Shown in pieces: positions 12,494 through 24,900 of a stretch of 64,000 nucleotides of DNA (position 1 is its first letter; each line of letters opens with the position of its first letter). Made by a program: the position numbers and the translations under genes. The notes under the pieces are model-generated. The model made no database searches and was not told the origin of the DNA. It was given only the letters and a program-made list of their open reading frames with translations. Source of the stretch: Poecilobothrus nobilitatus (taxonomy: Eukaryota; Arthropoda; Insecta; Diptera; Dolichopodidae); assembly GCA_947095535.1 (NCBI GenBank), contig OX352772.1, forward strand, positions 52,781,445 through 52,845,444, given 5' to 3'.

Positions 12494-13298
12494 TAATAAA
12501 TTATATATTATGTATGTACCTATATAATATTATATATATTTATAATACTTTTTCTTTCAAAATAATTCGGATTTGATTATATGGGATTTTGAGAGAAAAA
12601 AAAATTAAATTCTTGCTATATGGATTTTTTAAAGAAAAAATGAAAAAACCCAAGTGTCACTACTTAAGTTATTTAATATTGTTAATGTTATTATTAAATT
12701 TATTTATTATTATATTATATACTTTTAATATATATATATATATAAATAAAATAATACCTTAAACCAACACATTTCAATGCATAAAAATCACAATGACGGC
12801 TAAAAATACTTAAATATTTCTAAACCTTAATATTTTCAAGATTATGATGTCATGATTTACGTTGGCTATGTCTGATGTTAGTAGTTATATATAGGGTTTT
12901 ATGCATAAAGGATTAATGGAATTATAATAACATTGAAAATATCAATTTTATTTTCTAATCTAAAGCCTATTACTAAATCAATTGGCAGATACAAATGACA
13001 GCTTATTTAATTACTTTTTAGATTTCTCATTGCAAATTCAAAATGTGTTAAAAAAAAAAATTTTTTTGAGGAACTAAATCTTTTGACATAATTTCTAAAC
13101 ATATACACAATTAACTTTAATTTAACTCTAAATGTCAAATAAGACCAAATTTTTAACACAGTATGACAAGTTTGATAGCCCAACTGTGAATTATGAAATA
13201 CATGCTGTAAGTGCTGAGAAGAAATATATATTTGGAGTGCCGATGAGCATAAATTGACAGGAACATTTTGACATTTGTATAAAAAAAATGTAATAATA
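12494..13298. other. AT-rich intronic stretch
   Basis: A (TA)n run lies near 12729-12743. Nothing else was recognised. Confidence 0.4.
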
Positions 13299-13300
13299 AT

Positions 13301-13350
13301 CGTTTTGATGATCGTTTTGATGATCGATGATCGATGATCGTTGATCGTTT
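13301..13350. repeat. Minisatellite of GATGATCG-type units
   Basis: CGTTTTGATGAT is repeated twice, then GATCGATGATCGATGATCGT, giving a short array of overlapping GATGATCG/TGATCGAT words. The two overlapping minus-strand open frames here (13153-13398) only reflect this repeat. Confidence 0.7.
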
Positions 13351-13708
13351 AAATGTTTTATTCGAAAATCTTCGCACAATTTCTTCTACATAATCCATAG
13401 TTTTTGTTATTTTTATACCACTATTATTTTCATAAATATCATCTTCTGAATAATCTTCAGCAAACTAACATGTACATAAAGAGTATTTATTAAATATAAA
13501 AATAACAGTTTATTTAAATTGTATTTGTTTTTAATCTGAGCGATTTGGTAGCGCTCTATCTAGCATATGGTTCTCAGTGCTTTTCCAATGTTCTGATTTA
13601 AAAAAATATCTAATGTAAATATTTAATATTTTCGATTTTCAATTACATTTTTTTAAAAGGAAGGAAAAGATTTTTTTTTTTTTTTTTTTAATGCATTACA
13701 TAAATGTG

Positions 13709-13860
13709 GACAGGAAATTACACAGCCTTTCCTGTTCAGGCGGAGCTGTAAATGTCGTAAAAGGAAATAATTCTTACGACGTGTGTGCGATTCGAACCCA
13801 CACTTCCTCGGTGTTTACAGGGTATTTTTACGCTCTTACCCACTAGGCCACCGAGGCTCC
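13709..13860 (-). mobile_element. tRNA-derived SINE-A, copy 2 (full length)
   Basis: Read on the minus strand, the element starts GGAGCCTCGGTGGCCTAGTG. The internal promoter A box is TGGCCTAGTGGGTAAGAGCG and the B box is GGTTCGAATCGCACACAC, so the head derives from a tRNA and would be transcribed by RNA polymerase III. Downstream comes a short inverted repeat (CGTCGTAAG...TTTACGAC), then a tRNA-unrelated tail ending CTGTGTAATTTCCTGTC. It is followed on that strand by a poly-A-rich run (T run on the + strand at 13672-13689). The element is about 150 bp. Mobilisation would need a LINE in trans. Confidence 0.88.
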
Positions 13861-15080
13861 AAAAGATGTTGTGTTATTTTAGATAATTTATGTCGCATGT
13901 TAGTCGGTTAAAGCTTTTAAATGTTCTCATTCGACTCAATTTCAATAGTACTTTTAGATCCGGTAGTTCCATCTCTTTTGAGGGCGATTTAATTACCTGA
14001 GAATTTCTTAAGAACATGTGACATACCCATAACAAAACTGTATTTGTTTCTTATTGTAACAACCACTTGAAATATCAATGTCGTCTAGTATCTACAAATA
14101 TAGGGTTTTTGCTGGAATTAGCTACCATATTGCAATTTTGAATTATGTGCTTTATGAAGCCATCCGAATTTTCAATTGCTTTCTTCTTCTAACTGTACTT
14201 CTGTTCAATTCGAAACAAACATTTTCGAATATTTTCTATTCAATTATTATAATAGTCTTGTAATAAAATTAATTTTATATACATATAATTAAATAAAATG
14301 TATATTTTATTAAATAGATACAATAATATTATAATCTTCTGAATACTTTAGTTGTATCATAAAGATTGTAATTAATTGTTTATGTCAGAAAAACAATGAC
14401 TTATTTTCATATTTATTATGATGAATGAATGGAAAAAATAGAAAATAGAAAAAGTAACTTTTATTTTTTTTTAACTTTAATATCAATTCTTATGTTTTTT
14501 TTTTTTATACAAATGTATATAAGATTAATATTATTTATATTTATTTAATTAAGATAATTAATTGTATATTTACATTCATTTATGTTCAAATCGTTCATAT
14601 TAAATCTATAATAGAATTAATGAAAAAGGTGAATAAAAAAGTACAAAAAAAAAAAAAAACTTCATTAAGGTGTTCGTTTTCTTAACTTTTTTTTTTATTT
14701 TTCTTTCGGACCACAACATTTTTATATTTTTTCATGACTTATTATATAAACAAATAAAATGTATACGACATATATCTATTTTTACATAAACATACACTAA
14801 TAATGTATAAATTTAATTATATTTTTATGTATATAATATGTACTTATGTCAGTATATAAGTTACTTACATGTATATAGTATGAGAAAATTTTTATTTTCT
14901 TTGCTTTTCCGATTTTAAGTATAGGTGACCGTAACTACTTGATTAAAGAGTGACATATGTACCTGATATAAAATTAATTTTGACTAACTGATACTTTCAA
15001 AATTATAAAATAGATCAAACTTACAAAAATTCGATTGATTAATTTCTCCAAGTTAACCACTTTCACACTATTCTGTCAAA
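13861..15080. other. AT-rich intronic stretch
   Basis: No gene or named repeat was recognised. The open frame at 14078-14263 (+) has no supporting splice or family evidence. Confidence 0.4.
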
Positions 15081-15112
15081 ATTATGTTCCTCATATGATA
15101 GAGGAACATAAT
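15081..15112. repeat. Perfect 12-bp inverted repeat (hairpin)
   Basis: ATTATGTTCCTC at 15081-15092 is followed by an 8-base loop ATATGATA and the exact reverse complement GAGGAACATAAT at 15101-15112. It could be a cruciform, or the mark of a small inverted duplication. Confidence 0.85.
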
Positions 15113-17829
15113 TTATGATAGAAATTAAAGATATTGTAAAAGATTGCTTCGTCGGAGTACGATGGTACCGTAGCATAAATCTACTGAATTTAGCACAACT
15201 CGAATAAGATCTCGGAAGATCCACTACGGTGTTAGAGTTTCTTAATTAGTGACGCGTTAGCGCAGCTTTAAAAAATAAAAAACAAATAAAAAAATATTTA
15301 TTTAGGTCCTTATGTTCTTTATACAACTTAATTCTAAATATACAAATTTTAAATGCTTAGTCTCTACTTTTATCTTTTCAGCTCTTAGTACTTAATTAAT
15401 TCTAGATTCTACTACTTTATACAACTCCTAACACTATAGTTCCCCTCAGCTGTATTTTTCTGGGAGTATTTGCATGGGAGTATTTTGCCTTACTATAAAA
15501 AAATTAGTTTCTCCACTTTTCCAGTGAGCCTCGTTAGTCACTATACAACCAAAACATGAAGGAAATAACTATACTAAAATAAAAATTGTTAAACCATAAT
15601 CTGTTCCTTTTGTAATCATTGTGTTAAATGGGTTTGAATAAATTCTGTCAAGGTTCTGAAGTACTTCTATATTAAGATTTGTAGTAAAAAACAAATAGAA
15701 ACAATTAATATACATTATCTCTTGTTCTTAATATATTCTTGTTTTTTATTAGCACCATTTACTTAAATTTGATTTTAAACTTACCGGTTAACTTACCGGT
15801 TAAACAACTTCAACAGTTCGATATATATAAAAATCAAGCATTTTATCATTAAAGTTTAATTATCTAAACTTATATAGTTGATAGTAAAAAAAAAAATAAA
15901 AAAGATCACCCACGAACACACAGTCCAACTGGGCAAAGAGTCAAAGCTGCTGGAGACATTGATGTACCTCAGTACCTCAATTAAATAAATAAATAATAAA
16001 ATAATTCTTGTATAAGATAATAGATGGTGCACAAATACATTTTTTTTGTATTTCATTCTCTTGTACAATAACTATAGCTGAGTAATTAACGTCTTAGTGG
16101 AACAAATAATTCCAGGAATTCAAGTTAAGTCAAATATGAATAATGAATAACTCAGTAGATATTCTACGCTTTTTAATAATGGAAGTAACATTTTAAGAAA
16201 TAAATAGATTCAATTCAATGATGTAATTATTCAAAAGGGAAGCCTCTTGTAATGTCAATTATTGGATTACCAAAAAAATGTTCAAAATAAAACTTTTATA
16301 AATTAAAAGGTAAAGGTAAATTTTCAAGAGGTATTTCACTTAACTTTAAATATCTAGTACTTTTCAAAATTCCAAGAGATAAATCGATTATATTACCACT
16401 AGCTCGCCAAATAAATCCCAATCAAATCAAAACATTTGAAAAAGTATAAAATGATGTGACATCAGTTCCATACGGCTATATATTAATAGATCTTACTCAA
16501 GACGTTAATAATATATTTCGAGTCAATATTTCAACGAATCTATCCATAATTCATATTACCTTATTTTGTTTTTGTTTTTTAATGCGATCTGACTACTTTA
16601 ATACTTTCACTTTAAGTTCTAAGTTTTAGTCTAATACATATACGAATACATAAAGGCATTAAGAGAAAAGCTATTAAAAAAGGAAAGAAATAATACGAAA
16701 ATTTCTTTGAACATTAGAAAATTTTACAGATGAACAATTTAAACTGCCTATTTACTTTATTACAGTGGACATACATTCACATATATAAATATATATATAA
16801 TGTTTATAAAATGTATATAAACATATACTTGTACATATAATATATATATAAAGAAATAAAAACTAACCATTTGTATTAATCTTAAATCCTATATGTAATT
16901 GATATATAAAAAAATAATTACTAAAATAGTTCTATTGTATATGGTTTTGACAAGATTAATATTTTGTAAAGTTGAAAACCCCTCTTTAAAAAGAAAAATG
17001 ATTAGAGATCCCAAAGTTCTGGGTCTTTATCAAATGAATGAAAGAAAAAAATTTTGACAGTATGAGAAATTCTGAAATAATTTAAAATTGTCATTGAATA
17101 CCTACTCGTATATGTATGTATATGTATGTATACGTCTATAAAAAGAATGAAAAATGAAGTTTGGTTATACAGCGAAAGGATTTGTGGGTTTTAAAAACAA
17201 AAAAAAAATAAAAAATAAAAGGAAAGAAAGAAAAATTAAATTAAAATTAAGAAAAGGTCACCCACCAATGTAATAATACAATGAATTTTATTTATTTATT
17301 TTTTTACAATTGAATAATTGGTTTAAGTGCTTCACAATTTAAATATAAGTTGTAATACAAAACAATGTACATAGGTTAAGTGTCAATAAATCTTTCAACT
17401 AATCTTTTTTGCTCTATTCTAATAGGGTTAAATATTTGTTTTTTTAGTTCTATTTTGAATATTGTTTTTCTATATGATAGTTTTATTTTGCAACTAGAAT
17501 TAAATCTTAAAAATAAATTTAGATCTGGAAATCTGGATATGAAAAAGAATTAAAACTATCTTGTATTACTTGTATTAAAGCAATATCAATAAATAGAAGA
17601 AGTGCACAGGCATAAGACATATCAGCTATTATATGTCAAATTGCATGTTTAGTAAAATTATAATAATTTCAAATATTCGTTATTAAATATATCATATTAA
17701 ATGACTACATATAAATTTTAAAATGTTAAAAAATAAAAATTTATTATCTTTCGAACGCCGAATATGGTTTGTTTTCTTATAAAAAAGAAGAAGAAGATTT
17801 TTCTATTTTTTTTTTTAAAGAAGATAGGA
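15113..17829. other. AT-rich intronic stretch with two small GC-richer patches
   Basis: Two patches are less AT-rich than their surroundings. One is 15145-15260, containing GTCGGAGTACGATGGTACCG. The other is 15903-15978, containing CACCCACGAACACACAGTCC. They look like eroded transposon pieces, but I cannot assign them. The rest is featureless. Confidence 0.35.
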
Positions 17830-18160
17830 ATCTTCCATTAAGATTAAATCCTTGGAAGTTTCAAGTCATCAATGACTAAACCCATCATTTTCTTTACCCA
17901 ATGTAATGAGATGTGCGGAAACTTTGAATTGGGAAGCGGGACTTTTATGGAACAATTACTACTAGTTTGCTAAAGTGACGAGCAAATCGTATATAACACC
18001 TTCCTATTACCTTCTGGCTCGCGATAATATTTAAATGCAGCACCACTGTAGCAGCTATTATTATCATTATTAATATTTTTTGTATGTTCTGATCGGGGTT
18101 TGAACCTAAGACACTACAAGTTAAAGGTTATCGACTTAACCACTACCGCATGATTAAAAC
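17830..18160 (-). mobile_element. tRNA-derived SINE-B, copy 1
   Basis: On the minus strand the head reads CATGCGGTAGTGGTTAAGTC (A-box-like) and later GGTTCAAACCCCGATC (B-box-like). It is followed by an ATTAATAATGATAATAATAG segment, then GCTGCTACAGTGGTGCTG and a tRNA-unrelated body. The body word TTCCCAATTCAAAGTTTCCG recurs, slightly changed, at 30400-30450. The family is separate from SINE-A: a different head, a longer body and an AAT-rich middle. Confidence 0.6.
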
Positions 18161-18709
18161 TTTTCCATTTAATACTTTCACAATACTTTAACACTTAACA
18201 TTTAACACATTACTAAATACCATCTACATTTCTGCACTTAAAATGTCACCTGCTCTCAAGCAAATTGATTAAGTGTTAATATGACGTTATATTTACATAC
18301 ATTTTTACTAACATAAAAATTGTTAGTAAATATAGTGTCTATGAAAAAGTGCGAAATTTAAATTTAAAGTGAAGGTGAAAGTGGTCATTATAGAAAATTT
18401 TCATTATAGTGTTTTTTCGACTCCTTTTTAAATTAACGGTTACAAAATTAACAAAATAATGTATTATGGAAATGTTTGACTGAACAAATTATTGTGGTAT
18501 CGTAAACCATTGAAAAATTTTAATTAATGAAATATAAAGAAGTATAATAGGCGGTATGAAATAAGATCGAACGAAGTAAGTACGAAATCAAAAATGAAAT
18601 AAGTTCGAAAAATAAATTTGTCTTTTTTTGATTTTATTTCATTTTTCGTACTTATTTCATAATGACATTTTTTTAGTGCATTTCTCTGCCCATATAAATG
18701 AGGAGTGAA

Positions 18710-18826
18710 AAAGAGAGCGATTTCTATATGAGTGTGTGGGACTTTAACCCACTAAACACCACCTCCCTTTTTTGATCAAACAATAGGTTGTACGACCTTT
18801 AGTACTGCTGTACTGCCTGGTCATAG
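18710..18826 (-). repeat. Repeat D, copy 1 (minus)
   Basis: The reverse complement closely matches 20059-20180. The blocks are ACCAGGCAGTAC, AGTACTAAAGGTCGTACAAC, CTATTGTTTGATCAAAAAAG, GGAGGT, GGTTAAAGTCCCACACACTC and TTTTTCACTCCTC. The GGTTAAAGTCCC word is B-box-like, so it may be a tRNA-derived SINE. It sits inside the foldback element and ends before the poly-A tail seen in copy 2. Confidence 0.65.
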
Positions 18827-18870
18827 CAAGTTGAGTTTAGGAATGAAAATAGCAAATTGGCAGACATATT

Positions 18871-19022
18871 GAACAGAAAATTACAAAGTCTTTCCTTTTC
18901 AGGCGTAGATGTCAACGTCGTAAGGGGGAATGACTCTTACGACGTGTGTGGGATTCGAACTCACACTCCCTCGATGTTTACAGCGTATTTTATACGCTCT
19001 TACTCACTAGGCCACCGAAGCC
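18871..19022 (-). mobile_element. tRNA-derived SINE-A, copy 3 (nested in foldback element)
   Basis: On the minus strand: TGGCCTAGTGAGTAAGAGCG (A box), GAGTTCGAATCCCACACAC (B box), then the paired words CGTCGTAAGAG and CCCTTACGACG, which form a stem. It ends ACTTTGTAATTTTCTGTTC. It is full length and lies between the TIRs of the element at 18543-19757, so it inserted later than that element. Confidence 0.87.
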
Positions 19023-19757
19023 AATCTTAATGAAATAATAACGAAAAATCTACAAATGAAATAAATACGAAAAAATCATAATATTAAAAATTACAAAATT
19101 TTAATAATAATATTACTTTCAAAATACTTTCTTTTTTTTAACAGTCCGTCAAACATAGTTTTTTTGCCGTGTCAACATCTTAAAATTTGCAATCTGTGTC
19201 ACTATATCAACTTACCCAAAGCACTTACCCAAAACCAAAACAATTATTTATATCCATGTTGCAGAGCAGAGCAGTTGTAGAAGACTCAATTCAAGTGTTC
19301 ATACTTGTAAAAAGGCTAAAACCCCGAACGAGATAGGAACTGCGACCGCGATAGCGACTGTGATTGCGTGCGAAAACGCGGCTGGCTCCCACCACAGAAT
19401 TTTATAAACGGTTTTCACCCCCAATTTTATATAATATTTTCCTCATTAAATTTAAATTGTAAATTTAGGTGTGGTCAAAAACTCAATTCAATTCAAATTA
19501 GAAAATAATACACCTACATTAAAATTTTTCGATTTTATTTCATTTCTTATTTTTTCGAACTTATTTTGAAATTTCGATCGAAATTTCGTACTTATTTCCT
19601 TTTTTACTTTTCGTACTTATTTCATTATAAAATAATTATGAAAATTTAAAAGCGAAATAAACGCGAAAAAAAATATGAGGTTTTTTTCGAACTTATTTCA
19701 TTTTTAACATTTCGTAATTATTTCGTTCGATCTTGTTTCATAACGTCCTATAATATA

Positions 19758-20058
19758 CAAAGTGTATAAATTTGATAACTATAGGATGATAATATTTGAC
19801 TTTGTATCTTTAATTGAAGACATTGTTTCCAATGTGATGAGTGATGACGTATAAAATAGAATATAATAGAAAATAGTGTCAACCATTAAGAAAATTATTG
19901 AAAGAAAAAATACATCTTGGTACTTAGGATTAAAGGATTAGTTATTTATTAGTCATATACTTACCCTTTGGTTAGGTTAGGTAAAGTAAGGTTAAGTAAG
20001 TTGTTAGCTAATAAGATCAATTTATAGCCAAATAAAATTGTAGTACGCGTACAATCTA
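19758..20058. other. AT-rich spacer
   Basis: No feature was recognised. A GGTTAGGTTAGG stretch near 19970 is too short to be a telomeric array. Confidence 0.4.
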
Positions 20059-20214
20059 ACCAGGCAGTACATTAGTACTAAAGGTCGTATAACCTATTGT
20101 TTGGTCAAAAAAGGGAGGTAGTAGGTTAAAGTCCCACACACTCATAGAGGACTCGTTTTCACTCCTCTATAGTGTATTTCAATGATTCTCACCTACCCTC
20201 GAAAAAAAAAAAAA
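20059..20214 (+). mobile_element. Repeat D, copy 2 with poly-A tail (SINE-like)
   Basis: It starts ACCAGGCAGTACATTAGTAC and runs through GGTCGTATAACCTATTGTTT, AAAAAGGGAGGTAGTAGG and GGTTAAAGTCCCACACACTC to CTCACCTACCCTCG. It ends in a 13-base A run at 20202-20214. The poly-A tail gives the orientation and indicates spread through RNA. It is the inverted partner of 18710-18826, about 1.3 kb away. Confidence 0.68.
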
Positions 20215-20986
20215 TTCGGCAATTAAATTAGTTTTTTTCTTTTTTATATTGAAGGACATTGACGGAGTAAGTATATTTTATGAACTCGATCTCTTTTAAA
20301 TAGTTTTTCCATATAACATTTGGAGGGAAATACAAAAAAAAATATTTTAACATGTTACCCAGTGGGCTCGATGTCATATCTATGTGGATGTAAAAAAATC
20401 GGCTAAAGTATTATAAACTAGTGTTATAGAATTGTTGTTCTTGTCTTTTTCTACCTTTACTTTATTGATGCGAAACGACACTGTCTAAACTTGCGTTTTA
20501 AATTACTTTGAGTTCATTTAACGCTTGACTTTTGCAAACCATACTATGGTTTACAAATTTTAAAGTTTTTATGACTCGAACAACCATTTTTCACAAGTTC
20601 TTTCTTTGCAAAGAAGAGGCAATAAATTAATTTTTATTTTAATATACTTATAAAATTTATAATAAAATGCAAATTAAAACAATTTAAAAGGAAAAAAAAA
20701 ATAAAAAATGACATTTGTGTTGTATAGCATTTGATAATAAGGATACTTTTTCTATTTTTTAAAAGCTCACCCTTATACAAACCCCAAATCATATAAAGAA
20801 GAACAAAAACTATAAGAATACCCCTTCAGGGAATATCAAACGATTTTCTTGAAATAGATACAATTAAGTAAATTTGTTAGGTGTTTTTATTCATTCCTTT
20901 CATTTTATTAAAAATTCCTGGAGCAATTAGTTTTATAAAGCTTAAGGAAATTACCTATAAGTTTTAACAAGTATACCCTAATCATT
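20215..20986. other. AT-rich intronic stretch
   Basis: Nothing recognisable was found. Confidence 0.4.
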
Positions 20987-21928
20987 ATACCCGTACGATA
21001 GGATCGGGTATAATAAAATTACTCCTCCGTTTGTAACACCTCGAAATAAGCGAGCTAGATATACCTTCAAAGGTATGGATCGGATCAGAAAAAAATTCTA
21101 AGACTTTTGAGCCATGTCCGTCCGTCCGTCCGTCCGTCAGCACGCTAACTCAAAAACTAAGAAAGCTAGAATCTTGAAATTTACACAAAATATTCTGGGA
21201 GTAATTTGTAGGTTCCCTATTTTTTTTGGTTGAGTTTGGACCAAGCCTTAGGGTAGCTCTCGAACACCTAACTTTTAGATCCAGACATTTTTTTTGCAAT
21301 AGAGCTATGAAATTTTAACCGCTGATAGATCTCACAAAAATATTAATTTTATTTTTTATAACTTTTTTTTGTAGCCCCACCCGTTACGGAGCTACAGCTC
21401 CCCAAAGGTTCAAAAAAGCTCTATATTTAAATTGTTATAGCACAAGTTGTATAATGTATATCTTCATTTCGAAAACGCCAAACGATTACTACTTTCATTA
21501 GCTGTAAAAGTATATATACAATAAATATATTTTTGTGGCATACGGTGTCTTAATTTACCGTTATGTGAAACTAAAATTTTGCAAAATCCTTCAACCCTTC
21601 TATCTTCTAAACGGTTTAAGTTGGAAACTTGAAATTTTGACAGATGTTAGATCTTTGAAAATAAGTATGAGTCATTTCAGAAACTTTTTTTGTATCACCC
21701 CCCGTTTAGGAGCTGTAAGGGGTCAAAAACTGAAAATACATATAAACATATAGTTTGAATATATGTATAACCCATAGTTCTAGAAATTATAAAATTCACC
21801 CAAATTATTTTAAAATACTAAAATATTAAAAAAATAATATTGTGAGCAGAGTGACAGGCTGTGAACATACTAACGGTTCGTACGGGTATCTAAGAGTTGA
21901 CAAAGTCAACTGTATTCTTCCTCGTTTT
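20987..21928 (+). mobile_element. Helentron-like family C element, apparently complete
   Basis: The 5' end TATACCCGTACGATAGG pairs with TTCGTACGGGTAT near 21880-21892 as a subterminal inverted repeat. Then come CGTTTGTAACACCTCG and CATG followed by five GTCC units (21116-21137), AACTCAAAAACTAAGAAAGC, and an internal body. The body contains CCGTTACGGAGCTACAGCTC, the inverse of the 477-bp-unit family at 33994-35424. The 3' end has the hairpin AGTTGACAAAGTCAACT, a short spacer and CTCGTTTT. Subterminal inverted repeats, a 3' hairpin, a GTCY microsatellite and no coding capacity are the features described for dipteran mini-me/DINE-1-type non-autonomous Helentrons. The open frame at 21535-21753 is internal and not a gene. 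Confidence 0.74.
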
Positions 21929-24900
21929 CTTTAAAAAAAAATTGTTTTGATTATTTTATTCCTTTTATTTTTTTTTTTCATGTTTTATTTAATTAAAGTT
22001 TAATTTTCATTTAAATAAAGGAATTTATTAAGAATATTTAAATTGTTGTTTCACTTTTAAAATCATTAAAAAAAGCCTCCCTCGGAAAACAACAAAAAAA
22101 AAAAAAAAAAAATATAAATTTGATCCCAACACCAACAAAAAACAAACAAAATCAAGAAAAATTTAAGAAGGATTTGGTGAAATTTTATTCCTTAACATTT
22201 TTTTAACCAAAAATATTTTGCTTCACTAATTAGAGGTTTAAATTTTCAAAAAAAAAAAAAAAAAGTACTGTGATCGGATAAAACTACAAACAAAATGTAT
22301 TCCAACATCAACATCAATATAAAAATCCTATCCTTCAGAAATTTACCTAATTTTAAAATCAAAATAAGATAGAGAAAAAAGGAGAGAAAAAAAGAAAAAG
22401 AAACAACAATTATATAACCAAAAAAGTTAATTTCCGTTTAAAATGCGTTGAAAAATTCGTTTAATTTTTCAAATACAAAAATAAAAACCAAAAAGAAAAA
22501 AAAAATTGTGGAGGAGCAATAAATTAAACAACAAGTAATCTTTTAATTTCCTAATTTTTAATCAAAAACAGATAGTCCTCGGTATACCACATGCCTCCCC
22601 ACATCCAATTAATTTATTTTTATCTATATCGCAAAGCAACAAAATATCATCCTAGAAAAATGAAAAGTATGGAGAAAAGAAAATAAAAGAAAAATAAAAA
22701 CGCGATAGAAATGTTAGGAGGTAATTTTGATTTTCGTCGCGTTCTTCATTAAATAAAAATAGAATTATAGTACCAGTTAATATTATTGTTTATATCATTG
22801 TTGGACAGAATTTTATTGTACCAAACTGTGAACTGCACCAAATTAATTTAAAAACTTTATTATAATGATAATCAAATGAATGAAACATTAATTTGAAATT
22901 GGTTTACTGGAAAAATTTTGCTCCATTGGAAAGGTCAAACTTCCGAACTATAATGCAAATGCGATAGTCAAGTCTTTAAAAAAAAAAAATAAAAGAATAT
23001 TTAGTAGAAGAGTAAAACAAGCTTAAGAGGTAAAAGTATATTTTTCCTTGCATCTAATGGAGTTCATTATGTATCTAAAGATTTTCAACTAAATTAATAA
23101 AATATTACAACCAACCCATAGTAGTGACTACCTATATGCTTTGAAGAAATTGCATTATCTGTCAAAGATGAATTATAGAGCAGAGTTGACTAGATTTCTT
23201 CTCCGACTATAATTAAAAAAACAAAATCTTCGTTTATCATAAAACTGAAAAGCATCATAATTCTAGCAAGAAAAATTTAAAACACTAGAGAGAGGAACAT
23301 AGCGTAACAGACGACACAAGCATAAGACTTTTTTTATTCTAAAAAATTTTATCGCCCCAATAATAATATTTTTTAGTATATACAATTTAATACAAAAGAA
23401 AGAGACGGAATATATGTAAAAAAAAGAAAGAAAGAACATAAAATTAAAGTTTCCTTTCGGTATTTTTCTAATTAAGTTTTGTCGATAATTTCTTTTATTC
23501 ACAAATTGTTTTCTTTTTTTAGTTCACATATTAATTGGCGTCTGATGATTATTACCAGTTTTTAATTATTGTCTTCTGAACAATAGAAAGAGACACTAAA
23601 AAAAAAAAAATAAATAAAAAAAAGAAAAATGATATTATAATTAGTTTTTAATAGCAAATTAAATCAATACCAGCATCATAAAAAGAAATTCTAACATTAA
23701 CGCAATCATATAATAGCTATCTGTTTTGGAAATGAAAATTTTCTAAAAAATAATAGGTATCAAAACTTTTATTTTCCATTTATTAAACAGTTTATTCTCT
23801 AAAAGATTTGTTTTATTACAATTCGGTTTCAATTAAAAATTCAATGGTTAGAAAATGTAAGTTCGTTGGCTAAAAAAATTTGAAAAATTGTCAATCTTTG
23901 ATTATTATTTTGGTTACCTTTTCAAGCTAGGAAATTATATCATTTTAAGTGACCTTTGATTTGAACGATGTAGAAAGTTCTGGATATACCAAACCAATGA
24001 TAACAGAAAATATTAAGTAATTATGCATTTAATTTTATAAATCTAAATTTGTGTGATTCGAATTTATGATGTGCATGGTAAGTTTGAAAGTATATTCACA
24101 TATGTTGCCTCTACGAATGTAAAAATATGAAAACCATTGAACTATGTCAATTAATTTCGGCTTGTTACATTTTTTTAATAAATTTTGGGTTCTTTTGTTT
24201 TAATTGCATTCATAATTTGCTATGTCATATTGTTTACTAATCTGCTATGTCATATTATTTACTAATTAGTTTCCGTCTTATACAATTTTTCTTTCAAGCC
24301 CCAATCTTTAAAGTGTCTTCGTTCTAAAGATATTTTTCTAAGATCGTCAACTTCTTATTCCATGACAGGTTTCATCCTTTATGAAAACAGAAAACTATTA
24401 CAATCTATTAGTTTTCATAGATTTCTTTGGGGCTGCGATAAGTTATTTACTTATCCTATAGATATCCAATCATTCATTTGCCATGGGTTTCGAATTTTCT
24501 TTCTCTTTTAGTCGGAATCGGAAAACAATTTTTTTGTGAAGTTAATTGAGAAGGTATCTAAAAAATCAGTTTCTTTATAAACTTCCTTTAAACCTGACAG
24601 CCTATCCTATTTGATAAGATAGAGGATAATACATCGTGTTAGCATCACAAAGATTAACTTGCATTGTTTGCCTGTGCAAGACTAGTGATTTATGCTAAGT
24701 AGATTTCCGCTATTGTAATTTACAGTAGTAATAGTGAATAATTACTCGTATAGTTAACTTGGACATTATTTTCAATCACGTTTTGTCGATTCATTTTAGA
24801 AAGTCATTATAAATCGGAACACCGTGATAATTGTATGAACATTCTCCATGTAAAATATTCTTATTCTTATTATTATTTGTCTTGTTCTTGTTTTTGTTTT

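Larger units (their letters stand above)
18543..19757. mobile_element. Foldback/MITE-like DNA element with long TIRs, nested insertions
   Basis: The left end (18543-18610) and right end (19685-19755) are inverted copies of about 65-70 bp. Both read inward TATAATAGG/ATTATAGGA, then ATGAAA-AAGATCGAACGAA, a TACGAAAT block and AATGAAATAAGTTCGAAAAA, with a few substitutions and small indels. Inside, the word GAAATAA-TACGAAAA (and its inverse TTTTCGTACTTATTTC) recurs many times in both orientations at 18640-18665, 19029-19065, 19525-19625 and 19648-19665. This is typical of foldback-type elements. The centre holds a GC-rich patch (19322-19390). Repeat D (18710) and SINE-A (18871) have inserted into it. 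No transposase frame is present, so it is non-autonomous. Confidence 0.72.

Noticed and set aside
13709..13860. A functional tRNA gene
   Set aside because: A and B boxes are present, but the acceptor stem does not close, the anticodon arm is irregular, and the same unit recurs with a non-tRNA tail. It is a SINE.
15903..17270. TCACCCACSAA shared by 15905 and 17258 as a repeat family
   Set aside because: The shared word is about 11 bases and nothing around it aligns.
19968..20000. Telomere-like TTAGG repeats
   Set aside because: Only about two imperfect units; flies lack TTAGG telomeres and no array is present.
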